DNA of 64,000 nucleotides, taken from assembly GCF_007860075.1 (NCBI RefSeq), contig NZ_SJPP01000004.1, forward strand, positions 1-64,000. The letters run 5' to 3'. The stretch comes from Symmachiella macrocystis. Lineage in GTDB: Bacteria > Planctomycetota > Planctomycetia > Planctomycetales > Planctomycetaceae. This document shows, piece after piece, positions 47,957 to 56,258 of the stretch; within the stretch, counting starts at the first letter, position 1, and the number at the start of each line of letters is the position of its first letter. Both the position numbers and the translations under genes were made by a program. The notes below the pieces were generated by a model. It did not search any database. It was not told the DNA's origin and saw nothing but the letters and a program-made list of their open reading frames with translations.

Positions 47957-48607
47957 ATGGCGAAGCATTCACGAAACCGACTTTCTGCAGCAGTCACAAT
48001 GACGGGACTCATGGTGTTGCTCGCGTGCTCGAATGAATCGGTTCAGGCCGGTGATTGGTTGAGTTTCCACACTGGTGGCGAAGGCGTATTTGTGCCGGCT
48101 AACTTGGGTGTCGGTGATCCCGCTGAACACCCGACAATCATCGGCGATGGGGATGGATTGGCGACGTATGACGGTACTCCGACGGGCAACGAGTTCCGCC
48201 TGGACGGTGAATTGGTCGGTGACGGATGGGACCGCCATTTTGGAGCTGCCCAAAGCCGCACTGCAGGCATCGCACGTGGCGATCTGGTGTTTTATCCGTA
48301 TCGAACCGCTGCCAATCCAGACGGTTCGGGACAAAAAATCCACATTATGGAAACCCGTGCCGGCGAAGTGTGGTTCAAGTACACGGGCGTCTTCACGCTC
48401 GATCCGAATGACGGCGAGGCAGGTACTTTGATCAGCCGCTCAGGCTTCAGAATTGTCAGTGGCACCGGGTTGTTCGAAGACGCTCGAGGATGGGTGTTTG
48501 TCAGGACCGAAACCAGTTTGGCCGATGTGTTTCCCGATTCGGATGGGAATTTGAACGCGCCGTTCCGCTACGACTTTGATGGATTTATTAAATTGGCCGA
48601 CGACTGA
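47957..48607 (+). CDS. Secreted small beta-barrel-like protein
   Basis: 216 residues with signal peptide (LSAAVTMTGLMVLLACSNES, cleavage after about VQA). The body contains GEVWFKYTGVFTLDPND and SGTGLFEDARGWVFVRTETS, a pattern like the dirigent/allene-oxide-cyclase barrel where a GTG-F-A-G turn follows a long strand. Several Asp/Gly turns. Function unknown; family assignment by fold impression only. Same strand as the PEP-CTERM gene, 67 bp after it. Confidence 0.6.
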   Translation: MAKHSRNRLSAAVTMTGLMVLLACSNESVQAGDWLSFHTGGEGVFVPANLGVGDPAEHPTIIGDGDGLATYDGTPTGNEFRLDGELVGDGWDRHFGAAQSRTAGIARGDLVFYPYRTAANPDGSGQKIHIMETRAGEVWFKYTGVFTLDPNDGEAGTLISRSGFRIVSGTGLFEDARGWVFVRTETSLADVFPDSDGNLNAPFRYDFDGFIKLADD

Positions 48608-48619
48608 CGCTCAGTTGGC

Positions 48620-48647
48620 AAGGGGGGCCGCATTGGGCCCCTTATTT
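48620..48647 (+). terminator. Rho-independent terminator
   Basis: AAGGGG.GCC and GGGCCCCTT pair around GCATT, followed by ATTT, 13 bp after the stop of the secreted beta-barrel-like protein gene. A strong stem with a short T tail. Confidence 0.65.
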
Positions 48648-48726
48648 CCGCAGCTTTCATACGGGCGGCGCGTTTTTTCTGTTTTGTGATGGGTCGCCTT
48701 AATGCTGGCTCATAGGGGGAATTGTG

Positions 48727-50577
48727 ATGGGAGCGGGTAACGCACAGAATCGTCTCCAGGGGCAAAGTCACGAACCCAATGCCTATGAACTGTGGTTGGG
48801 AGTCCCCGAAAGCGAGCAGCCCCCCAACTTTTATCGGCTACTCGACCTTCCGCCGCTGGAATCCGATCTTGCCAAAATTGAGCAAGCGGCGAAACGTTGC
48901 GTTAGCCTAGTTGAAGGTCATCTTGACAGCGGAAACGATCGTGCCGCCAAGAAATTGCTGAAGCAGATCGGCCATGTGCGTCAGACACTGCTTAACGTGG
49001 AGGACAAGGCACGCTACGACGAAAAGCTTCGCGCGAAACTGAGCGGCGATTCAGATAAAATGCGTTCCGAATCAGCGGAGCGGTTCATTCTGAATATGAG
49101 CAGTGACGATTTTAATAAGCCCCGTTGGCTGCCCGAGCAACTCCTGGCGACAATCGCCGTTGCCGCATTAGGAATTCTCGCCATCAGCGTCGCGGTGATT
49201 GTTTGGCAGTCCGCGTACGAGAACGTGGCCGTTTCCGTTACCGAAAATTCGCCACCTGGCACGGATCCACCCAAAAGACCTCCTAATTCACAGCTAGGTC
49301 CACGGGGATCTGTCGAAGATGACTCTTCACCTGGCGCGTTGGAAAAGCTGCCAGTTGAGCCAGTGGTTCCCAATTCGACATCGGTTGCTCAAAACGATAC
49401 GCTCCCAACCGACGTCGCTCACAAACCTGAACCGGGTGAGACGCAACCCGGCGATGCGAGCTTGAGCGAATCGGACGATTCGCTCAAGGGGCCCATTCCC
49501 GGGACGCCTGCAACAATATCCAGTATGAAATACCCATCCCGTTTCAAAAACGTTGGCCCGAAGATCGAGCTCACCCCTCAGGACGTCTTGGCGGAACGTG
49601 ACTTAATAATTATCGAAAATCAGTTAGTGCTGCGCGAGGAACTCGAAATCAAGACTTCGATGAAAGCAATCGAGGAACTGGGAAATGACATCAGCAAAGC
49701 ACAGAAAGCCCAAAAGAGCATCCAAGGGAAGATCGGCGGTGTCGATAAAACAGTCGCCCGGCTTACTGGCCAGATGATGAAATTGAATGCGCGGATGACA
49801 AAGCTCGGTCCGAACAATGTGCTGGGAAACAACAAGATTGTCGCCGAAATGAACAGCATAAGCGGCAAGCGCGACATTGAACTGAAGGACAAGATGAAAC
49901 TCAACGCGGACCTGGAGGCAGCCCGCGTAAAAGAAGGCCAAGCACGTGGGACTTACATCGAGAATATTTTGCAGATGCAACGCTTAGCCGAGCGAATTGA
50001 TGAAAAATATCGACAGCTCGTTGATGACCCAGAAGTACAGCGTTCTCTAGCTGCATTCAACCGCAATCTTAACGATGACCAGAAATTTACATTCCAGCGA
50101 TCCACTCAACTCGAACAACATTTGGCACAACTCAAGACCATGGCGACCGCGGTGTTGTCCGCGGTCATTCCGATTCGACAGGGACGGGGCAATAGTCTGT
50201 ATGTCGATGTGACGTTGAACGGCGACAAAACGATTCCAATGGTGCTTGATTCCGGCGCGAGTCTGGTTTGTCTACCGCACAAAGTGGCGATCGCCGCCGG
50301 AGTGGAATCGAAAGATTCGGATGCGAAGATTTTGCTCCAGATTGCCAATGGTGAAACAATCAAAGGGACAGCTGTGACGATCCCAACAATGCGCGTTGGG
50401 AAATTCACGGTACAGAATGTAGACGCTGTTATCATTGGTCCCGAAGCACCGAGTGCTCCAACCTTGCTGGGGATGAGTTTTCTGCGCAACTTTCAATTCA
50501 AAATCGACCCCGCTGCAAATGAGTTGAAACTGATTAGCATCAACATCGAATCTCGCAAAATGATCAAGAACAAGTGA
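48727..50577 (+). CDS. Membrane protein with J-like N-terminus and retropepsin-like aspartic protease domain
   Basis: 616 residues from ATG 48727. Residues 10-100 (NAYELWLGVPESEQPPNFYR ... ARYDEKLRAKL) form a planctomycete-specific J-domain-like module (FYRLLDLP, QTLLNVEDKARYDEKL) without HPD. One membrane helix lies near 139-162 (LATIAVAALGILAISVAVIV), then a Pro/Ser/Thr linker, a coiled coil (about 290-430) and a C-terminal retropepsin-like domain: MVLDSGASLVCLP with the catalytic Asp-Ser-Gly near 508 and LLGMSFLRNFQFKID. Such domains work as homodimers. It likely cleaves a membrane or periplasmic substrate. A 12-bp perfect hairpin lies in the linker at 49461-49488. Confidence 0.85.
   Translation: MGAGNAQNRLQGQSHEPNAYELWLGVPESEQPPNFYRLLDLPPLESDLAKIEQAAKRCVSLVEGHLDSGNDRAAKKLLKQIGHVRQTLLNVEDKARYDEKLRAKLSGDSDKMRSESAERFILNMSSDDFNKPRWLPEQLLATIAVAALGILAISVAVIVWQSAYENVAVSVTENSPPGTDPPKRPPNSQLGPRGSVEDDSSPGALEKLPVEPVVPNSTSVAQNDTLPTDVAHKPEPGETQPGDASLSESDDSLKGPIPGTPATISSMKYPSRFKNVGPKIELTPQDVLAERDLIIIENQLVLREELEIKTSMKAIEELGNDISKAQKAQKSIQGKIGGVDKTVARLTGQMMKLNARMTKLGPNNVLGNNKIVAEMNSISGKRDIELKDKMKLNADLEAARVKEGQARGTYIENILQMQRLAERIDEKYRQLVDDPEVQRSLAAFNRNLNDDQKFTFQRSTQLEQHLAQLKTMATAVLSAVIPIRQGRGNSLYVDVTLNGDKTIPMVLDSGASLVCLPHKVAIAAGVESKDSDAKILLQIANGETIKGTAVTIPTMRVGKFTVQNVDAVIIGPEAPSAPTLLGMSFLRNFQFKIDPAANELKLISINIESRKMIKNK
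49461..49488. repeat. 12-bp perfect inverted repeat in coding linker
   Basis: Arms 49461-49472 and 49477-49488 are exact reverse complements around GGAC. They lie in the low-complexity linker of the retropepsin-like protein. The repeat might affect mRNA structure or be a chance result of biased codons. Confidence 0.9.
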
Positions 50578-50640
50578 CGGTGGCTGCGTGTGGAGAATCT
50601 ATTATTAAACTCGGGCGGACAAGAATAGGGGTTGCGTGCC

Positions 50641-53136
50641 ATGGCCATTTCCTTCTGCTGTCCTCATTGTGAGAATATTCACATCTTTTCAGACGATCTG
50701 GCCGGCAAGCGGATTCGTTGCCAGAGCTGTCAGCAATTCGCGACGCTCACGACCGATGGTTCTGATGTGGATTCCTCGCCGTCAACACGCCGCTTGTCTC
50801 TATTAGCACGCATGAATCGGTGGCACGTTCTAATCGTTGGATCGGCAATCATGGCTTGCTTGCTCATCGCGTTAGCGGTGTTTCGTGTTGGGCACGAGAA
50901 AGACTTGACTGCCGCGGATACAAATGGCAGCCTACCCTCTCCTTCCGGCGCCCCGTCGCTAAGCCCCAAAGTTAATAACGACGCCGAAAACGATACTCCC
51001 CCCAGATCAGGAGATGTCGCTAGTAATGTCGAAAAGCCCGACGTCGACTTACCATTGCCCAGCAAAGTTTTGGTCTCACCCCCCACGATCCCCCCGAGCC
51101 CACCAGAACGGATTACAAACTCAATTGGCATGCAACTGACACTCGTCCCTGCCGGTGATTTTCAAATGGGGTCACCCATAATGGAGAGTGGCCGCGATGA
51201 GGACGAACTCTTGCATAAAGTCGCGCTGAGCGAACCGTATTACATGGGGGTTTTTGAGGTCACGCAAGAAGAATACCGTACGGTTATGAATCGGAGTCCG
51301 AGTTACTTCTCCTTACAAGGAAAAGGCCGAGAGAAAATAAAGACACAAGACACCGCACAATTTCCCGTAGAGTGGGTTTCGCGTGCGGAGGCTATGGAAT
51401 TCTGTTCCAAGCTGTCTCTTCGCCCGGACGAGCGTGCCGCAGAACGTATCTATCGCCTTCCGACGGAAGCGGAATGGGAGCGCGCGTGTCGGAGTGGACA
51501 AGAAAGCCAACCATTCAGTTCAGGAGATTCGTTATCCTCCACCGAAGCGAATATTAACGGAAAGTACCCCTACGGGGGTGGCGCTGTTGGGCCTTATTTA
51601 CAGAGGACGGTGAAGGTCGGCTCCTATGCGCCAAACCCGTTCGGGCTATACGACATGGACGGTAATGTATCTGAGTGGTGTCACGACCAATACGACGCAT
51701 CGTATTACCGTTATGCGACTGAAAGTGACCCCCAAGGTCCAACTCACGACATTCGAGTCTACGCCTGTCGAGGTGGAGCGTGGTGCTTTGGAGCGACCAC
51801 TTCGAGATCTGCACACCGAAATTACCGTCCGCACTTACGAGCAGATAAGAATCGCGCATTCCATTGCAATTACATTGGATTTCGTGTTGTCTGCCCCGTT
51901 CCGATTGCCTTCCGAAAACCGATTTTCGGTGTCGGAAATAAGGATGCACCCAGTCTTGAAGAGTTGTTGCAGAAATCCAATGAGTTGGAGCAGAGCGGCG
52001 ATCTTCAAGGTGCTGTGCAACGTGTTGAACGGTACTTGAAACTATTCCCGCACCAGCGGGAAGTCGTCCTCCGGCTCGCTGAGCTTGAACAACGGTGGGC
52101 TGAATCGCTCGAAGACACTGGCAACGCGGAAAGGGCTGCAGAGCATACTGCCCTGGCAGGTCAAGCCATAGACAAGATCGTGGCATCGTTCGAGACCTTG
52201 TCTGAGTCCGAACGAATGACCCTGCGACCGACGTTATTCTGGCTCGCACGAGTTTCTGCAATAAACGGCGATTCCAAACAGATGCGAACCAGACTCAAAT
52301 TGTTATTCGGCGCTGCATATGCCGCGATTGAGCCGATTGCTAGTGAAACAATTCGTCAGGCTTTGAGATCCAGTCCTGGGTTCCCGGCTTTTGATAAGCA
52401 AATCTATCAGGAAGCTCTGACACATCAGGAACAAGGCGCCTACGAACATATTAAGAAATTTGAAGGGTTCGAATTTGACTTTCAATTAACAGATTTGGAC
52501 GGTAATAAGGTCAACCTCGACGACCAACACGGTAAAGTCGTCATTGTCGAATTTTGGGGAACGTGGTGCCCGGACTGTCGTGATGTCGTGCCGCACCTGA
52601 TCGGCCTAAAACAAGACTATGAACAAAAAGACTTTGAGATCATAGGAATCAGCTATGAACGCATGCCTCCGGATAAAAGCCAGAGTTCGGTCGCAGAATT
52701 TCTTGACAAATCGCAGATCAACTATATTTGTCTGATTGGGGACGGGAATGATGAAGTGCGCAGCCAGATCCCTGGTTCTAGTGAATACCCGACACGGTTG
52801 TTTGTGGATCGTAATGGAAAGGTGCGAATGCGAGTTACCGGCTATCAGTCGCGACTTGAACTGGAATCGTTCGTGAAGGCCTTGCTCGATGGGAAGCAAG
52901 GAAAAGGTCTCAATATAATTGAGCCAATAGAACGGAACTTGCAACCACAGCCGAATCCGGCCGCACAAAAGAAAGCTGCAAAAAAACTTCAATTGGCCAA
53001 AAAGTTTGAGTCCCGTCAGAAGTCTGAGGTATACAAGAAGTGGTTGTTGGAAATCGTGGAGGAGTTTCCAAATACAAGTGCGGCTGCTGAAGCGGCTAAA
53101 TTATTGGAGAATTTGGGAACCGCCTCTAAACCATGA
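50641..53136 (+). CDS. Zinc-ribbon / FGE-sulfatase / TPR / thioredoxin-like fusion protein
   Basis: 831 residues from ATG 50641. An N-terminal zinc ribbon (FCCPHCENIHIFS ... IRCQSCQQF), a membrane helix near 63-82, then an FGE-sulfatase (SUMF1-like) domain: NSIGMQLTLVPAGDFQMGSP, GVFEVTQEEYRTVM, YRLPTEAEWERACR, NPFGLYDMDGNVSEWCHD, RGGAWCFG, GFRVV. A helical TPR-like part (about 430-560) follows, then a TlpA/AhpC-type thioredoxin domain with FWGTWCPDCRDVV, whose CPDC motif is near 642, and a helical tail. The FGE domain lacks an obvious catalytic Cys pair and is probably a binding module. I infer a membrane-anchored periplasmic thiol-disulfide protein with protein-binding modules. Confidence 0.88.
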   Translation: MAISFCCPHCENIHIFSDDLAGKRIRCQSCQQFATLTTDGSDVDSSPSTRRLSLLARMNRWHVLIVGSAIMACLLIALAVFRVGHEKDLTAADTNGSLPSPSGAPSLSPKVNNDAENDTPPRSGDVASNVEKPDVDLPLPSKVLVSPPTIPPSPPERITNSIGMQLTLVPAGDFQMGSPIMESGRDEDELLHKVALSEPYYMGVFEVTQEEYRTVMNRSPSYFSLQGKGREKIKTQDTAQFPVEWVSRAEAMEFCSKLSLRPDERAAERIYRLPTEAEWERACRSGQESQPFSSGDSLSSTEANINGKYPYGGGAVGPYLQRTVKVGSYAPNPFGLYDMDGNVSEWCHDQYDASYYRYATESDPQGPTHDIRVYACRGGAWCFGATTSRSAHRNYRPHLRADKNRAFHCNYIGFRVVCPVPIAFRKPIFGVGNKDAPSLEELLQKSNELEQSGDLQGAVQRVERYLKLFPHQREVVLRLAELEQRWAESLEDTGNAERAAEHTALAGQAIDKIVASFETLSESERMTLRPTLFWLARVSAINGDSKQMRTRLKLLFGAAYAAIEPIASETIRQALRSSPGFPAFDKQIYQEALTHQEQGAYEHIKKFEGFEFDFQLTDLDGNKVNLDDQHGKVVIVEFWGTWCPDCRDVVPHLIGLKQDYEQKDFEIIGISYERMPPDKSQSSVAEFLDKSQINYICLIGDGNDEVRSQIPGSSEYPTRLFVDRNGKVRMRVTGYQSRLELESFVKALLDGKQGKGLNIIEPIERNLQPQPNPAAQKKAAKKLQLAKKFESRQKSEVYKKWLLEIVEEFPNTSAAAEAAKLLENLGTASKP

Positions 53137-53411
53137 CTAACGCAGTTTGAAATCCGGACAGAAAATGTGAGCACAACAACCCGCGGAAGTGCTCATCGCT
53201 ATCGCAGATTGCGGTATTCGTAGTGCTCAACTGGTACACTCACATGGAATACGCTAGGCCACGACGTGAGCTTCATTTTCGCTCCCGTTTAGTGTCCCCC
53301 AGAGCGTCGATGGGTTTGGTACGCGAGGCCGTCCTGGGTAAAACTCTCTGGGCCGAAACATTTGGATAGGGCGCCGTCGCGCAATGTCACACGAGTACGT
53401 TTGCCCAGTAA

Positions 53412-54605
53412 TTAGCGGCAGCGTCGGGCGCGTCCAGCGAAGGTGCCAAGTCCGATCACACCGACTGCGAACAACACAAGTGACGAAGGCTCAGGGACAG
53501 CGTGTACGACGCCCGAGATCGGTGTGTCGCTTACGAGCCAGGAGCCGAATGTCGAGCTGCCGCTAGCATCCAGTGGGTTGGCATACTGGGCGAGCGTCGC
53601 ATACCCCAGCGTCCCGGCCGTGTCGACACCCATGCCAGGCATTGCAACGCGGTCGTTTCCCAGTACATCGATAATGTCCGCCGACAAGCCATAAGTCATA
53701 ATCGAGTCGATTCCAACATTGAACCCAGCATCGGGCGCGCCCATCAAGCCTTGCAAATACGAGGCTCCCGAAAAGTTGGCGGTCGTGTAGTTGGTGGAGC
53801 TGTTGCCGCTCGCTGCAATATCGACGAAGCCCGCACTCTCCCATAGCTCCCGCACCTCATCGCGCGTCGCCAGCCGAAAGCCCTCGAACTGCCCACCGGG
53901 TAGCAGTTCGGACTGGATTTCCTGGAAGCCGAGCCCAGTGGACAGGGGCATGTCGAGCCATACATTGCCCGTCACCAAGTCCAGCGACCGTGAACCGTCA
54001 CCGATCGAAATAACCAGTGGCAGATCGGTGTCGCGCACCAACCAGGAGCCGAATGTCGAGCTGCCGCTAGCATCCAGTGGGTTGGCGTACTGGGCGAGCG
54101 TCGCATACCCCAGCGTCCCGGCCGTGTCGATGCCCATGCCAGGCATCGCAACGCGGTCGTTGCCCAGTACAGCGATAATGTCCGCCGACAAGCCATAGGT
54201 CATGATCGAGTCGATTCCAACGTTGAACCCATTGTCGGGCGCGCCCATTAGGGACTGAAGCGCATTGATCGCTGAATAATTCCCCGGCTGATAGTTGATC
54301 GACGAGTTGCCGCTGTTCGCGATGTTCGTGGCGCCAGCGTTCTCCCAGAACGTGCGAACCTCGGCGCGCGTCGCCAGTCGAAAGCCTTCGAACTGCCCAC
54401 CGGGCAACAACTCGGACTGGATCTCCTGGAAGCCGAACCCTGTCGAGGCGGTCATGTCCAGCCATTCGAGGCCAGTCTGGCCGTCGAGTGTCACAGTTCC
54501 CCCTCGTGCGCTAATGATGGCGGCATTCGCCTGCTGGGGGAAGCCCAGCCAGCTGGAGGCGCCGACCACGAATGCCATCAACAAACCCGCAGTAGTTTTC
54601 CGCAT
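53412..54605 (-). CDS. PEP-CTERM protein with recent internal tandem duplication
   Basis: 397 residues. A signal peptide (GLLMAFVVGASSWLGFPQQANA) precedes two copies of a 168-residue domain (LEWLDMTASTGFGFQEIQSE ... SSTFGSWLV), then VPEPSSLVLFAVGVIGLGTF and GRARRC, an exosortase-target tail. The two units are offset by exactly 504 bp, and 53541-53720 differs from 54045-54224 at only a handful of bases, while the rest has diverged more, suggesting partial gene conversion. The domain (RLATRAEVRTFWENAG) resembles cell-surface modules with a C-lectin-like/DUF1566 feel; ligand unknown. Confidence 0.85.
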   Translation of the reverse strand: MRKTTAGLLMAFVVGASSWLGFPQQANAAIISARGGTVTLDGQTGLEWLDMTASTGFGFQEIQSELLPGGQFEGFRLATRAEVRTFWENAGATNIANSGNSSINYQPGNYSAINALQSLMGAPDNGFNVGIDSIMTYGLSADIIAVLGNDRVAMPGMGIDTAGTLGYATLAQYANPLDASGSSTFGSWLVRDTDLPLVISIGDGSRSLDLVTGNVWLDMPLSTGLGFQEIQSELLPGGQFEGFRLATRDEVRELWESAGFVDIAASGNSSTNYTTANFSGASYLQGLMGAPDAGFNVGIDSIMTYGLSADIIDVLGNDRVAMPGMGVDTAGTLGYATLAQYANPLDASGSSTFGSWLVSDTPISGVVHAVPEPSSLVLFAVGVIGLGTFAGRARRCR

Positions 54606-54740
54606 TACTCAGATCCTCCAGAAAAGTACCCGGTGCAGTACCGTGCCCCCACCGGTTACGAGAGAAATGTTCGCGAATATCGCCAAGCTAGCACGTGTTG
54701 TCTCCGTTAAGCAAGTAAAAACTTTCCACGGTGGTCGGTT

Positions 54741-55235
54741 TTAGTTCGACCGTGTGTGGTAAGCGGTGCGGTTGCAACCCTGTTTGAACTTTTTCAAATA
54801 GATCTTTAAATAGTCATCGAGGGAAATCAAACGGTCACCATCACGATCAAGCCGTTGAAATGCCATGCTGTCTCCGATAAATTTGCGGCTCGAAATGTCC
54901 CCATCCCGATTCCGATCCATTGCAAGGAACCATTCCGCGGTGCTGACCATCTGATTGTTGTGATGATCCAATATTTTGAGGATCGCCGACTCCAAAGCTG
55001 CTGACGATAGAGCAAGTCCCGCACTGATGGTCACCCCGCCGAGCCGCGACCGGCAAACCACAGTTGCCAGTTTGCGAGTCTCGCGAACAGAACCAGCAGC
55101 GAGTGGAAACTCCGTTCCATCCTGAATGAGCCCCTTCAAATTCACGGTTTTCTCGGGCTGTTCAAAGCTATTGCTATACCGCTGCGACGCTTGCCACACG
55201 CACTTGACCGGCCGAAAGCGGCTCTCTCGGCGCAT
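54741..55235 (-). CDS. EF-hand protein remnant containing repeat R2
   Basis: 164 residues. The C-terminal half has two EF-hand loops, DRNRDGDISSRKF and DRDGDRLISLDDY, each with the acidic positions needed for Ca2+. The N-terminal half (about 1-60) lies in repeat R2, shared with 9985-10140, where the same frame is not open. No signal peptide is present, whereas planctomycete EF-hand proteins are usually exported, so this is likely a 3' fragment of a longer gene joined to unrelated DNA. It could still be expressed. Confidence 0.45.
   Translation of the reverse strand: MRRESRFRPVKCVWQASQRYSNSFEQPEKTVNLKGLIQDGTEFPLAAGSVRETRKLATVVCRSRLGGVTISAGLALSSAALESAILKILDHHNNQMVSTAEWFLAMDRNRDGDISSRKFIGDSMAFQRLDRDGDRLISLDDYLKIYLKKFKQGCNRTAYHTRSN
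55060..55225 (-). repeat. Repeat R2 copy 2
   Basis: Aligns with 9985-10140 in the same orientation. Conserved blocks include CCCTTCAAAT, GTTCAAA.CTATTG.TA.ACCGCTG and GACGCT.GCCACAC. Identity is by eye about three in four bases. Confidence 0.6.
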
Positions 55236-55271
55236 TAACCCCTGCAGACCAAGAGATGCTCGTTGTTAGCT

Positions 55272-56258
55272 TCAATTGAGTACCGGTACCGGAACCGATT
55301 CGAGGATTTCTTTGACAATTTTCGGACCGGAATCAATGTCGACCGCCAGTCGGACCTCCAGAATTGGGCCGGCGACATGTTGAATGTCATCAGGAACCAC
55401 GAAATCCCGGCGTTGAAGGTGCGCCCACGCTTGCGCGGCTCTCTGCCAAGTGAGTAATCCCCGCGGGCTCAATCCGAGTGTGACGTCGCGATGGTTTCGC
55501 GTGGCAGTGGCAAGTTCAACAAGATACTTTTGGACGTTCACGTCCACACTAACTCCTGCGACGTGCTGCTGCAGCATTTGTAGCTGAGCCGGATCGATGA
55601 TCGCTTTCGAGGCTGTGGGGTTTTGTTCTTGTGGGCCGACATGCGCCGCTAGCATCGAAAGCTCGCTGCTCGGATCGGGATAACCGATGCGCAATTTCAT
55701 GGAGAAGCGGTCGAGTTGAGCTTCCGGAAGTGGAAATGCTCCGTGGCTCTCAACCGGATTCTGGGTGGCGATGACAATGAACGACTTGCTCAACGGGTAG
55801 GTTTGATTATCGATCGTCACTTGCCGCTCGGCCATCGCTTCAAAGAGCGCGCTTTGTGTACGGGGTGTGGCTCGATTGATTTCGTCGGCCAGCAGCACAT
55901 CGGAGAAGATAGGCCCTTCGCGAAACTCGAAACTGCGCGACTTCTGATTGAAAATGTTAAACCCGGTGATATCACCTGGGAGCAAGTCGGGAGTACATTG
56001 CACGCGGGCAAACTTGCCTCCCACGACCCTGGCAACCGCTTTCGCTAAAGTCGTTTTTCCCAGCCCGGGAAGATCGTCGAACAAAATGTGCCCCCGCGAC
56101 AGTACGCAGGCGAGCACGAGTTCCACGATATCTGACTTGCCGATCAACGCTTCGTTGAGTGACAACCGTAGACCATCGATGGTTGATTGATATTGGCAGT
56201 GGCCTTCTGTGCTCTGGTCCGCTTGATTTCTTGAATCCATTGTTTCTAGCTTCGTCAT
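55272..56258 (-). CDS. MoxR-family AAA+ ATPase
   Basis: 328 residues from ATG 56258, which overlaps the stop of the upstream gene by four bases (ATGA). Walker A: GLGKTTLAKAV (near 67). Walker B/sensor region: LLADEINRATPRTQSALFEA (near 122). IATQNPVESHGAFPLPEAQ and LDRFSMKLRIGYPD are the standard MoxR signatures. MoxR ATPases work as chaperones that mature or load metal/protein partners and are nearly always beside DUF58 (VWA-like) and transglutaminase genes, as here. Third gene of this operon; the order DUF58, transglutaminase-like, MoxR is the reverse of the usual. Confidence 0.92.
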   Translation of the reverse strand: MTKLETMDSRNQADQSTEGHCQYQSTIDGLRLSLNEALIGKSDIVELVLACVLSRGHILFDDLPGLGKTTLAKAVARVVGGKFARVQCTPDLLPGDITGFNIFNQKSRSFEFREGPIFSDVLLADEINRATPRTQSALFEAMAERQVTIDNQTYPLSKSFIVIATQNPVESHGAFPLPEAQLDRFSMKLRIGYPDPSSELSMLAAHVGPQEQNPTASKAIIDPAQLQMLQQHVAGVSVDVNVQKYLVELATATRNHRDVTLGLSPRGLLTWQRAAQAWAHLQRRDFVVPDDIQHVAGPILEVRLAVDIDSGPKIVKEILESVPVPVLN

